Source: Chloroflexota bacterium (GTDB taxonomy: Bacteria > Chloroflexota > Anaerolineae > SpSt-313). Taken from it: DNA of 64,000 bases. Position numbers and translations under genes: made by a program. Within the stretch, counting starts at the first letter, position 1, and each line of letters begins with the position of its first letter. Below, piece after piece: positions 47,142 through 57,200 of the stretch. The notes under the pieces were generated by a model. It was not told the origin of the DNA. It did not search any database and saw only the letters and a list, made by a program, of their open reading frames with translations. The stretch is taken from contig JAKPJZ010000161.1 of assembly GCA_029553955.1 (NCBI GenBank), positions 122,127 through 186,126 on the forward strand, in the 5' to 3' direction.

Positions 47142-50100
47142 ATGAACAGTCGCGCTCGCTGCGTTTTCGTAGCGCTGGCCTTGCTCCTGGGCTTGCTCGC
47201 CAACGTGGGGTCCGCGGGTGCCCAGGCTCCCTCGGCCACGCCGGCCACGGGCCCCAGCCCCGACCCGGCCTGGTTGGCGGCGCAGGTCGTCTATCTCACC
47301 AACCTGGAGCGTGAGGCCCAGGGGTTGCCGCCGCTCAAGGCTAACGCGCTGCTCAGCCAGGCGGCCAGAGCGCATAGCCTGGCCATGGCCGAGCGAGACT
47401 TTTTCGACCACAAGGACCCGCAGACAGGCTCGACGTCCGCTGACCGGGCGCACGCCGCCGGCTATGCCTGGGCCGCCCTTGGCGAGAACATCGCCATGGG
47501 CTACGCCACCCCCGAAGACGTCGTCAGGGGCTGGATGGCCAGCCCCGGCCATCGCCGCAACATCCTGTCGCTCGACTTTCGCGAGATCGGCGTCGGCTAT
47601 ATTGCGGGCCCCGGCCCCTCGGCATCGTGCCAACACGCACCCTGCCAGGATTACTGGACGCAGGTATTCGGCACCTCGAGCGAGGCCTATCCCGTCGTCA
47701 TCGACAGTGAGGCGCCCTATGCCAGCAGCCCGAACGTGACGCTCTACTGCTATGGGCTGGGCTGGGCGCAGCAGATGCACCTGCGCCATGACCAACAGCC
47801 CTATGGCCCCTGGGAGCCATTCCAGTCGAGCCGATCCTGGCAGCTCCCCGACTCCCCCGGCCTGCACACCGTCAGCGTCGAGCTGCGCGACTCCGCAGGC
47901 CAGATCCGCGAGGCCAGCGACGAAATCTGCCTCGGCCAACCCACATCTTTCGGGACGCCGGCCGCCATCCCGCCCTCCACCACCCCCCAGCCCGGGGCCC
48001 CTGTGCCCACACCCGGCTCCGATCGGCTTACGCTACAGCGCGGCATTTCCTCGCCCATCGTCACGGCTGGCCAGGAGGTGCTCGTTACCTTTACGCTGGC
48101 GGGCAATCAAGAGTTGTGTGGCCGGCGCTCGGTGCGCCTGCCGCTGGATATCGTCCTCGTCATTGACCACTCGGGGAGCATGGGCGCTTGGGCGTCGTTC
48201 GGCTCCACCCAGACCAAGCTCGAGGCTGCCAAGGATGCCGCCATCGCCTTCTTGGGCGCTGTGCAGCTCGGCACCGACCGCGTGGCCATCGTCGGCTTTA
48301 GCGGCGACGCCCGCCTGCAGCGGCCCTTGGAGGTCAGCCTGCAGCCCCTCCAACAGGCGATCAACAGCCTGCAACCCACCGGCGGCACCAGCATCGCCGA
48401 TGGCCTGCTCGCCGCGCAGACGGAGCTGGGCAAACGGGGCCGCAAGGAGGCCGCGGGCGTCGTGATCCTCCTTTCCGACGGCCAGTCGCCCGCCAGGCAG
48501 GTGGCCGAACAGATGAAAAAGGCCGGCCTCCGCATCGCGACCATCGGGCTGGGGCCGGATGTCGATGCGGACGAGCTGAGCGCCATCGCCTCCTCGCCGC
48601 AAGACTACTACCCCTCGCCCGACGCCACGCAACTGAAGGCGATCTTCCTGGCCGTCGCCCAGTCGATTCGCGAGACGCCGGCGGCCACCGACGTCGAGCT
48701 TGTCCATCGCTTCGATGTGAGCAACTTTGAGATCGTGCCCAACTCTATCTCGCCCGCCGCAGAGCTCTCCTACGATCGCATCACCTGGCGCGCGCCGCTG
48801 TTGGGTAAGGAGCCCCTCACCTTCAGCTATCGCGCCCGGGCACGGGTCGCCGGCAGCTTTGCCGCGGATCTCGGCGACGTCCTGACCTACCGGCGCTGCG
48901 GCGAGGATCAAGCCTCCGAACAGCTATCCAGCGGCCTGAACGTACAGGTGCAGGGCGACCCGGCCCTGACGCCGCCGGCCGGGGCGGAGCCGGTCACCCC
49001 TGTGCAGCTCTTCCTCGATGTCGCCTGCGGGGGGTTCCCCTGGTGGTATCTCCTGGCCCTGATCGTCTATCTGATTCTCCTCTTCCTGATCCTGGCCCGT
49101 AACTGGAAAAAGCTGCGCCAGAGGTGGACCAGCCGCAAGCAGTGGCCGCCTTTGTGCCTGATCGGTCGCCTGTTGTTCCTCGGCTACGTGCTGTTCCTGG
49201 CCGCGCTCGTGGTCGGTGAGCTGCAGCCGGTCGCGTGCCGGCCCAAGGAAGCGATCTACTTTTGGCGCGTGACCCCGCAAGGGGACTCGGCGATCTGGTA
49301 CAAGCCGATGGTTCCTGCGCTCCCGGCGCGCGTGTTCGGCAGCCTCACCAGGCAGTCCAAATGCATCGCCTGCCACACCATCTCCTTGGAGGGAGATCGC
49401 ATCGCAGCCATTGCCGATGGCAGCAACGGCCCGGTCTACGCCATGCTTCTGGATGGCACCCCGTTCAATCTGCCGCCGATCACGGCGTCGTATGTGGCGC
49501 TCTCGCCCGATGGCCGCTCCCTGGCCTACGCTTTCGAGGGCAAGGACATCTATATCCTGGATCTGAGCAGTGGGGCTACGGTGCCACTCAATGGAGCCAG
49601 CGAGCCCGACATCACGGAGACCATGCCGGCCTGGTCACCGGATAGCCAGACCATCGCTTTTGTGCGTACCCACGGCGAGCCCAACGGCTACGCGCTGACG
49701 ACCCCCTGCGATATCTTGACGATCCCGGCGGCGGGCGGCACTCCGACACTTCTGCCCGGCGCGGGGGGCTCTGGATTCAGCTACTACCCCGCCTATTCGC
49801 CCGACGGCAACTGGCTGGCTTTCACCGGGCACACAACGGGCACGTCCACACGCTCGGATCCCCAGGCCGAGATCTTTCTGGTGCCCAGCCAGGGCGGCGA
49901 GGCCAGGCGACTGGCCGCGAACGATCTGCCCGGCGGGCAGCCCTTGGTGGGCGCGTCCAACTCCTGGCCGACCTGGTCACCCGATGGGCGCTACCTCGCC
50001 TTCAACTCTAAGCGCAATGGCGGGCAGTTCGATGTCTTTGTCGCCACGATCAACCCCGATGGGACTTCTGGACCGGCGGAGTCTTTGGCAGGCGTCTCCA

Positions 50101-53100
50101 GGTCCGCTGCTTTCGAGCACCTGCCGGTGTGGGGCAAGCCTCCACTGCCCAACTGGCTGGCCATCCTGCTGCGCCTGTTGCCATGGCTTGTGCTTCTGCC
50201 CCTGCTCTGGCTCCTGACGTGCCTGCTCTGCCGCCCGCGCACTCTGCAGCACACCATCGCCTTGCGCAGGAAGGTTACGCCCGACTCGGGCGAGGAGGAG
50301 AAGGACCTCTTCACCGTGACGCTGACGCTGGATGGCAATCCCTCGGGCTGCGCCACGGCCTACAGTCGCCAGCCGCTGGATGTAGCTCTGGTAATCGACC
50401 ATTCGGGGAGCATGGTCACGCCCAGCCTGCCCGGGCTGCACCGCCTCGACGGGGCCAAGAGAGCCGTGCAGGGCTTTGTCGCGCGCCTGGACCCTGCGCA
50501 GGATCGTGCGGCAGTGGTGATCTTTAGCGATACGGCGACCCTCTTACAGCCGCTGAGCGCCGATTGGCGCACCCTGCGCCGTGAGGTGGGGCGCATCAGC
50601 GGCGGCTCGGGCACGGCAATCGATGAGGGCCTGGCTGCGGCGCTCGCCCACCTGAGCGCTGCCCGTCGCCCTGGCGTGGCTGCGGTCATCGTGCTCCTGT
50701 CGGATGGAGAAAGCGCCGAAGAGCCCGCTCTGGCGCAGGCTGCGGCCATCCGGCAGGCGGGCATCCGCTTGGTCACCATCGGCCTTGGCCGCGGCGCCGG
50801 CATGGGCCTCTTGCGACAGCTCGCCACCACGCCCCAAGACTGCTACTACTCGGCGGGCGCCGGGCAGTTGCAGCAGGTCTTCCGCTCCATCGCCGAGCGC
50901 ATCCGCCCGCCGCTGGCCGGCGCAGCTATCGCCTTCCGTCATCGGCCCGATCTCGAGGCCTTCAGTTTGGTCCCGAGTACCACCAACCCCCAGTCAGCTC
51001 CCGACGAGCAGGGCATCATCACCTGGGAGCTGCCCGAGCTCGGTGCCGAGTCGCGCACCTTCAGCTACCAGGTGCTCGGCAAAAAGCCGGGGGCCAGACA
51101 GCTCGTGGACCTTGGCGATACGGTCACCTACCTGCGCTGTGGCGATGAAGATGAGCCCATGGAGCTGCGCGAGGGACCGGGCTTGCCGGTGACGGTGACG
51201 GAACACAAGAAGGTCATTGAGGTACAGCCGCCTCCGGCCCCGCTGCCCATCACCGACCTGCCGCCCATCTGGGAGCCCGACAAGGCCTTGCTCATCGGTG
51301 TGGGGCGCATGGGCCGCGTGGTCTTGACGCACCTCAAAAAGAACCTCAGGGACGCCGGCTGCGGTGTCGTGCCGCCGGGCCTGCCCTTCCTGCTCCTCGA
51401 CACAGCGCCACAGGTAGAGGGGCATCACCTCGCATTCGCCGGGACTGCTCTGAGCGACGAGGAAGTGGTGCTTCTTCGGGAGGACCTCAAGCCCGTGATC
51501 GCGGAAATGGCCTCTGGCACCGGCAGCCACGTGGAGCTTGGCCAGTGGTTCCCCGCGCAGGACTACGCCAACCTGGGCAGCGTCTCGATCCCAGAGTTGG
51601 CCAGGGGCGCCGGCGAGCGGCCCATCGCCCGCGCCGGGATGCTGCGCCTGATCAACGGTAAGGCGGGCCGCAGCGCGAAGCCAAAGGCGCCCGATTCGGA
51701 CGGCCCGCCTGCAGCGTCGGTTCTGAATAGTCCCCTGCTGCAGCGCTTGGGCCAGGCGCTGGATAAGGTCAAGGTGGATCCCCACGGCGCGCGGGTGATC
51801 CTCATCGGGTCGCTGAGCGAAGCCATGGGCGCGACGCTGTGGGACCTGGCCTATCTGGTGCGCGAGGTCGCCCGCAGCAAGTGGGGCAGCACGGTGCCGG
51901 TGACGATCGAGGCCTACCTGGGCTTTGAGATCCAGCCGGGCAAGAACTATGTGCCGGCCGCTGCCGAGCTGAACGCCATGGCCGCCCTGCGCGAGTTGAC
52001 CTGGTTCCAGTTGAACCCCGGCCTGCCCTACGCGATCGACTATGGCACCGGCGAACCCGGCCTGGAGCCGCTGCGCGTGCGCTTGATCGATGACCTCTAC
52101 CTCTACTTCACCGACCTGGTTCCCGGCGGCGAGCGGCAGTGGCCGGCGCTCGCGGATCTCGTCACGCTGCGCCTCGATAGCCGCGCCTATCACCTGCAAG
52201 ATGCCGACTGGTACCAGTTCCGGCGCGCCGATGTCGACGCGCGCCAGGCGCAGACGCACGAACTGCACTTCGGTTCCGGTGGCAGTGTCACCATCCGCTT
52301 GCCGTTGGCCGAGATCATCGACCGGGTGAAGCTGCGCTGGGCGCGCGAGCTCGTGCAGTCCTTCCTGATGGGCCTACGCCGCGAAGAGCCAAGCTTCGAC
52401 GCTGAGGGTGCTGCCGATCCGCAGTTTGGCCGGCCCGAACACCTGGCTGACCTCTTCCTGTGCGGCCTGGAGGATGAGAGCGCGCGCTACGCTCTGGCCG
52501 TGCCGGTTCCCTTGTCGGTGCGTGCCCTCAACTGCGTGCGCTTGCAGCAGGCCTGGCAGGACCAGCCGGTCTCCGACGAAGCGGCGGAGCAGCAAGCCGT
52601 CGGCGCCTACCTGGATGCGACTTTGCAGCTCATCCTCATGGGCACCTCCGCTGCGTCGGCCCAGCCGCCGCACACAGCCAGGGTCGCCTACGCCGCAGCC
52701 TTCCTGAAGGCGCTCAACGGTCTCTGCGAAGGGGCCCTGGGCCAGGCCATCGCCGAGGATAGCTCCCTCTCACAGGCCCAGCGGCAGACCCTGGAGGGCT
52801 ACCGCCTCTTGCTGCAGAGGGAGGTGCAGGCCAGAGAGCAAGGCCTGACCGCGATGCAGCAGTTTCTCCTGGGCCTCTACAGCGAGCTCGCCGCGCGCGA
52901 GGCGCTCTTTGTGGCGCAGCAGGCCGAGCCCGACTCCTCGCAGCCCGCAGCCCAGGCCGGCACCTCCGCCCCTCACCGCCTGACGCGCCGCGAAGAGATG
53001 GACCAGGTGCAGGGACGGTTCTATCTCTGGCAGCAGCGCACTGCGCCCGACGGTAAACCCCTGGAGAACCCTCGGCAGCTCTGGGATATCTGGTACGACG

Positions 53101-54170
53101 CCGTCTATGAACAGACCAGGCCGGAAGACCACACCGGCTACCTCTTCTGGAGGCCCGTCCCCGAAGGCGGCATCGAGCTATGCCTGCTCCTAGGGGAGGA
53201 GCCAGTCAGCTCCCACAACAGCCAGTGCGGGACGTTCTGCGATCGCCTGCTCGACTTGGCGCAAGGCCTCATCCAGCCTGTGATCAGTGAGCGCAAGCTG
53301 GATAGCCTGGCGGACCTGGGCGAGAGCATCTTGTTCGAGCTCCAAGACCACCTGCCTGCCGCCCAGCGCGGCCGCAGCCGGCCAGCGCTCCTCGCGTCGC
53401 TGGTCGCCATGCTGCAGCAGCAGGCCAGGCCGGCCAGCCTCGACACGAATAGGTTCAATGCCGGGCAGGCGGTGCTGCGCAACGCCATTGCCGCCCCTGC
53501 GCCCTTGCCGCAGAGCCTGGCCGGCTTGATCGCTGCCTTCCCGCCCACTGACCGGCAGCAGGATGGGGCCACTCAGCGCTGGGACTGGCCGCGCCTGCTG
53601 CTGACAGACCGCACGGCCTGGCAGTTGGTGCTGACCCAGGACGCCCTCACTGCCAACCGGTTGGTGCGTTACGAGGGACTCACAGAACAACTCATCGCGG
53701 ACGCCAGGGGTCGTGCCGTGTTCGACTGGGAGGCCCTAGCCTGGCGACACCGCCAAGACTACAAGGGCGAGCTTCTGCACCCGCTCGTGGCTGCGGCGCT
53801 GCAGCGTCGCGTGCGGGCGCACCTCTATGGCGTGGCCCTGGCCTCGGGGTTGGTCAGGGGGCGGGCAGATCGCTGGGGGATCTGGGCCGAGCAAAACCCG
53901 GAGCCCCTGGTCTCGTGGCAGCCCAAAGGCGGCTGGGATCCATATGTGTACGGCCTGCTCCACTTTGCGCTCGCGGCCGCCGAAGAGCAGGTCAGCGCCG
54001 TCGACGAACTGCTGGGCCAGCTTGGGCCCGCGCTGCGCGCAGAGTGGAAAAAGCTCATAGACGGCGGGCCCGAGGCCAGCCGCCCGAGCGGCGCGTCTGA
54101 GCAGGTGCGCAGCCTGTGGGTGCTGTCGTGGTATGCCGTGCGCGAGCGATACGGCCGCTTGCCCAAGTAG
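47142..54170 (+). CDS. Giant membrane protein: CAP, VWA, CXXCH, PD40 propeller, second VWA and degenerate tubulin-like domain
   Basis: A 2342-residue fusion. In order: signal peptide (1-27); CAP/SCP domain (about 45-175, RAHSLAMAERDFFDH, LGENIAMGYATPEDVV); Ig-like segment; VWA with DHSGS (342-346); membrane helices at about 633-653 and 673-695 joined by a basic loop; a single CXXCH (741-745, CIACH); a PD40/TolB-like propeller (about 750-1000, repeats such as WSPDGRYLAFNS); a third helix at about 1005-1028; a second VWA with DHSGS (1086-1090); and a tubulin-like region from about 1380 (LLIGVGRMGR) whose nucleotide loop is degenerate (GSLSEAMGAT, 1556-1565). The positive-inside rule puts CAP, VWA1 and propeller outside and VWA2 and tubulin-like part inside. 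CXXCH suggests one covalent heme, unproven. ATG follows GGGGGTGTGGG. Confidence 0.87.
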   Translation: MNSRARCVFVALALLLGLLANVGSAGAQAPSATPATGPSPDPAWLAAQVVYLTNLEREAQGLPPLKANALLSQAARAHSLAMAERDFFDHKDPQTGSTSADRAHAAGYAWAALGENIAMGYATPEDVVRGWMASPGHRRNILSLDFREIGVGYIAGPGPSASCQHAPCQDYWTQVFGTSSEAYPVVIDSEAPYASSPNVTLYCYGLGWAQQMHLRHDQQPYGPWEPFQSSRSWQLPDSPGLHTVSVELRDSAGQIREASDEICLGQPTSFGTPAAIPPSTTPQPGAPVPTPGSDRLTLQRGISSPIVTAGQEVLVTFTLAGNQELCGRRSVRLPLDIVLVIDHSGSMGAWASFGSTQTKLEAAKDAAIAFLGAVQLGTDRVAIVGFSGDARLQRPLEVSLQPLQQAINSLQPTGGTSIADGLLAAQTELGKRGRKEAAGVVILLSDGQSPARQVAEQMKKAGLRIATIGLGPDVDADELSAIASSPQDYYPSPDATQLKAIFLAVAQSIRETPAATDVELVHRFDVSNFEIVPNSISPAAELSYDRITWRAPLLGKEPLTFSYRARARVAGSFAADLGDVLTYRRCGEDQASEQLSSGLNVQVQGDPALTPPAGAEPVTPVQLFLDVACGGFPWWYLLALIVYLILLFLILARNWKKLRQRWTSRKQWPPLCLIGRLLFLGYVLFLAALVVGELQPVACRPKEAIYFWRVTPQGDSAIWYKPMVPALPARVFGSLTRQSKCIACHTISLEGDRIAAIADGSNGPVYAMLLDGTPFNLPPITASYVALSPDGRSLAYAFEGKDIYILDLSSGATVPLNGASEPDITETMPAWSPDSQTIAFVRTHGEPNGYALTTPCDILTIPAAGGTPTLLPGAGGSGFSYYPAYSPDGNWLAFTGHTTGTSTRSDPQAEIFLVPSQGGEARRLAANDLPGGQPLVGASNSWPTWSPDGRYLAFNSKRNGGQFDVFVATINPDGTSGPAESLAGVSRSAAFEHLPVWGKPPLPNWLAILLRLLPWLVLLPLLWLLTCLLCRPRTLQHTIALRRKVTPDSGEEEKDLFTVTLTLDGNPSGCATAYSRQPLDVALVIDHSGSMVTPSLPGLHRLDGAKRAVQGFVARLDPAQDRAAVVIFSDTATLLQPLSADWRTLRREVGRISGGSGTAIDEGLAAALAHLSAARRPGVAAVIVLLSDGESAEEPALAQAAAIRQAGIRLVTIGLGRGAGMGLLRQLATTPQDCYYSAGAGQLQQVFRSIAERIRPPLAGAAIAFRHRPDLEAFSLVPSTTNPQSAPDEQGIITWELPELGAESRTFSYQVLGKKPGARQLVDLGDTVTYLRCGDEDEPMELREGPGLPVTVTEHKKVIEVQPPPAPLPITDLPPIWEPDKALLIGVGRMGRVVLTHLKKNLRDAGCGVVPPGLPFLLLDTAPQVEGHHLAFAGTALSDEEVVLLREDLKPVIAEMASGTGSHVELGQWFPAQDYANLGSVSIPELARGAGERPIARAGMLRLINGKAGRSAKPKAPDSDGPPAASVLNSPLLQRLGQALDKVKVDPHGARVILIGSLSEAMGATLWDLAYLVREVARSKWGSTVPVTIEAYLGFEIQPGKNYVPAAAELNAMAALRELTWFQLNPGLPYAIDYGTGEPGLEPLRVRLIDDLYLYFTDLVPGGERQWPALADLVTLRLDSRAYHLQDADWYQFRRADVDARQAQTHELHFGSGGSVTIRLPLAEIIDRVKLRWARELVQSFLMGLRREEPSFDAEGAADPQFGRPEHLADLFLCGLEDESARYALAVPVPLSVRALNCVRLQQAWQDQPVSDEAAEQQAVGAYLDATLQLILMGTSAASAQPPHTARVAYAAAFLKALNGLCEGALGQAIAEDSSLSQAQRQTLEGYRLLLQREVQAREQGLTAMQQFLLGLYSELAAREALFVAQQAEPDSSQPAAQAGTSAPHRLTRREEMDQVQGRFYLWQQRTAPDGKPLENPRQLWDIWYDAVYEQTRPEDHTGYLFWRPVPEGGIELCLLLGEEPVSSHNSQCGTFCDRLLDLAQGLIQPVISERKLDSLADLGESILFELQDHLPAAQRGRSRPALLASLVAMLQQQARPASLDTNRFNAGQAVLRNAIAAPAPLPQSLAGLIAAFPPTDRQQDGATQRWDWPRLLLTDRTAWQLVLTQDALTANRLVRYEGLTEQLIADARGRAVFDWEALAWRHRQDYKGELLHPLVAAALQRRVRAHLYGVALASGLVRGRADRWGIWAEQNPEPLVSWQPKGGWDPYVYGLLHFALAAAEEQVSAVDELLGQLGPALRAEWKKLIDGGPEASRPSGASEQVRSLWVLSWYAVRERYGRLPK

Positions 54171-54200
54171 CAATCGCAGCTATGGCAATAAGGGGGCGCA

Positions 54201-57200
54201 ATGACCGTTGAACCCGTGAGTCAGGTTCGCGACGAGCAAGGCAACATATATCGGCTTGGCCCATACCAGGGGGGCGGCCAATACAGCGCCGTCTACCTGG
54301 CCCTGCGTGAAGGCGAGACGCCGGACACCGCACAGGCCGTCGCCAAGATCGGCAAGGCGGACGAGATGCGAGGCGACGGGCCTGGCCGCAGCATGGGGGA
54401 ACTACAAGCAGCGTACGATAGAGAATGCCGCCTCATCCGCTCTCTGCAGCAGGGCTTCCAGTCGAAGGGCCGTCCGTGCCCTCTTCCCTGGAGCAACAAA
54501 GGCGATGTGGTGGGAGAGGGCGCCGGCCAGGCGGGGGAGCCGCCCGTCCTGCTCCTGCAGAGAATCAGGAACGAATGGCTGCTCTCGCTGCAAATCGGCG
54601 CTCTCGATGGCCTGCACCGCGAGCTCCTCGCGGCGCGCTCCGGCGCCCAGTATGCCGACCTGCTCGACACCCTGCACAACGGGCCGAGAAAGCGCTCTTC
54701 TGATCGCAAGCCACTGGACTTTTACTGGGATGAAGCCGAGCAGCATCTCTATGTCCTCGACTGGAATACCGTTCAAGACTTTCCAGACGATGAGGACGGA
54801 GCTCTGAGACTTGCCCAGAGCGACGTGCGCGCCCTGGGCAAGTGGTGGTTCGAGATGCTCGTGGGGGTAGAGCCCGAGCAGGTCGAGCGCCTCAGCGCCG
54901 AAGAGCCTGGAACTGGGCCCTTTCTCTGGCTGCGACTCAGCCAGGGGATGCGCCGGCTACTGCTGCGCACGCTGGCCAGCGGCCGGCCCGAAGGTCTGCG
55001 CACCGCACGCGAGGCCTACGACTGGTGGGACGAGTATCGTCAGATCCTCGAGGCTGCTGTGCAGGGCCAGGTCGGCGCCCTGCAGGCGAAAGCGCAGGAG
55101 GCATGGGAGGCAGCAGACCTCGCCCCAGGGCGCGCCTGGGAGGTGGCAGCCGATCTCGCTGACCTGCTGAGAAAGATGAACCCTCCTGCAGAGCCCGCAG
55201 CCCAGATCATCGAGGGCTGGTTGCACGAGGCCGACAAGCGATGTTCGCGGGCCGTCAAGGCCGCCTGGCAGCAGATCGAGGCCGGGGAACCGCAGCAGGC
55301 CGGCGAGGCGCTGCAACGAGAGCGCGAGTTCTCGCGCTACTCGCCGCGGATGCGCCTTAGCGCCAGCCGTTTCTATCTCATGGCGGCCTTACTGGGCGAC
55401 GATGATGTGCGAGCCAAGATACCGGCGCTCCCCGAGCTGAAAGCCCGAGTGAACGGAATAGCCTACCGAGTCGTGCAAGAGACCGACGACGAGAGGGTAG
55501 CTGAGGCCGTCCAGGCCCTCGCCGATCTCGAGAATCAGTTGAAGAGTTTCACTCAGGAGATCCTCCCGGCAGCCCTCTTCGCCAGGTTGGCGCCGCTAAA
55601 GCTCGACCTCGAGGTGGTTCGCCTCGTCCTCCAGTTGCCTGCATCCGCTGTGCTGCCGGCCGGCCAGACGCCAGAATTGCAGCGAGTGACCGAGGTTCTT
55701 GAGGCTTTGCATGGCAGTCTGGCCGCCTTGCGGCAAGTCGACGCCCTCCACGCCGGCCTGTTGCGGGAAAAGTACGCGCGGCAGTTGGCCGAGCTCGAGG
55801 AGAAAAAGTGCGCGCTCGAGCAGGACGCGCACCGGCGGGAAGGGCGGGAGCGTAGCACGCGACAGGCGCGAGAAGCGCTCAAAATGCTCGGCATCAAGCT
55901 TGGCCCCGCGGCGACGATGGACTGGCCTCTCGAGATCGCCTCGCTTGTGGGCGGCGAGTGCCTGCCACTGCACCCCGTTCTGAGGCTGCTCTGGCGATTT
56001 CGCTACGCCCTGCCGAGGGACCAGGCAGACCTACACCCCGAGACGGCGCGTGCGGCTGCCGGCTTCTTGCGGGTACTCGAGGGGGAAGCGGCAAAGCACG
56101 ATGACCTGCAGAGCACCTGCTGGGAGTTCGCTCAAGACCTGCGCGCCTTCCTTACGAGGTTGGTGCTGCGCCGCGTGGAAACCGCTCGCTGGCCCCGCGA
56201 GGTGGACGAAGCCATTGCCATCGTGGACCTGCTGCAGGGGAGCCTCCCTCAGCTATCGTGCCCAAAGGTGGAAGACCTCAGACAGAAGCGTCAAGCCCGC
56301 GAGAGGGTGGCCAGGCTCCTGGCAGACCCGCCCATGGGCGACCTGGAAGACCGCAGCATCGACGAACAGCTAGAAGGTCTGGCGGGGCAAGGCATCGAGC
56401 TCTATGACCCTTATCCACGCTTCCAGGGCACGCCTCAAGCCGGGCCTGCCGCGGACGCGCCTCCGACGGACTCCATGGCAACACCTATCGGCATCCGGGA
56501 GTTGATCAGAGCCCGTGAGCAGGCGCGTCTCGCTCTCTGGCAGGATAAGTTGCGCCGGCTATTGGAGGGACTTGACCCCAACCGGCCGGACCTGCAGAGT
56601 GCAATAGAATTCTTGCATCTCGTGGAGAAACTGGTCTCCATGATCAACTCCCTGCGCCTCCAAGACAAGGATCTGAGCCGGGCTCCAGAGGGGGTGCAGG
56701 GGATGGCGCTGCTTGCCGCGCTGCGGGGTGCACCGGAGAGCATGGAGCCGAGGCTGACAGAGACGACCGGGCAGACTGCCGCGCCCGCGCCCGGCGGGTC
56801 CCTCACCAATCCAGAGGGCGAGTTGACCGGCGGCAAGGAGACGCCAGATAGGCCTTTGGCACAGGCTGATGCGCCACAAGGCCAGCCAGCGCAAGGAGCG
56901 ACCGTGCCCGGTGAGAGCGAGTTGCCAACTCGGTCCGCCCCGATCACCGGCCCCAGCCAGGTCGTTAGCGGAATGGCCGGGGCACAGGTGGCACGGCAGC
57001 CCGATGCCACGACCCAACGAGGATCCGCCCAGGAGCAGGCCAAGCCACCCGGACCCGGGAAGAAGCCTGCCCTACCCTCCATTCTGATCGGGGCCGCTGT
57101 CCTGTTGACCGTTCTGCTGCTTGGTGCAGTTGGCCTAGCACTTTTCCAGCGTCTGCTGCCGGCCGGATCGGAGCCGGAGCCCTTGCTCGCGCCCACAAAC

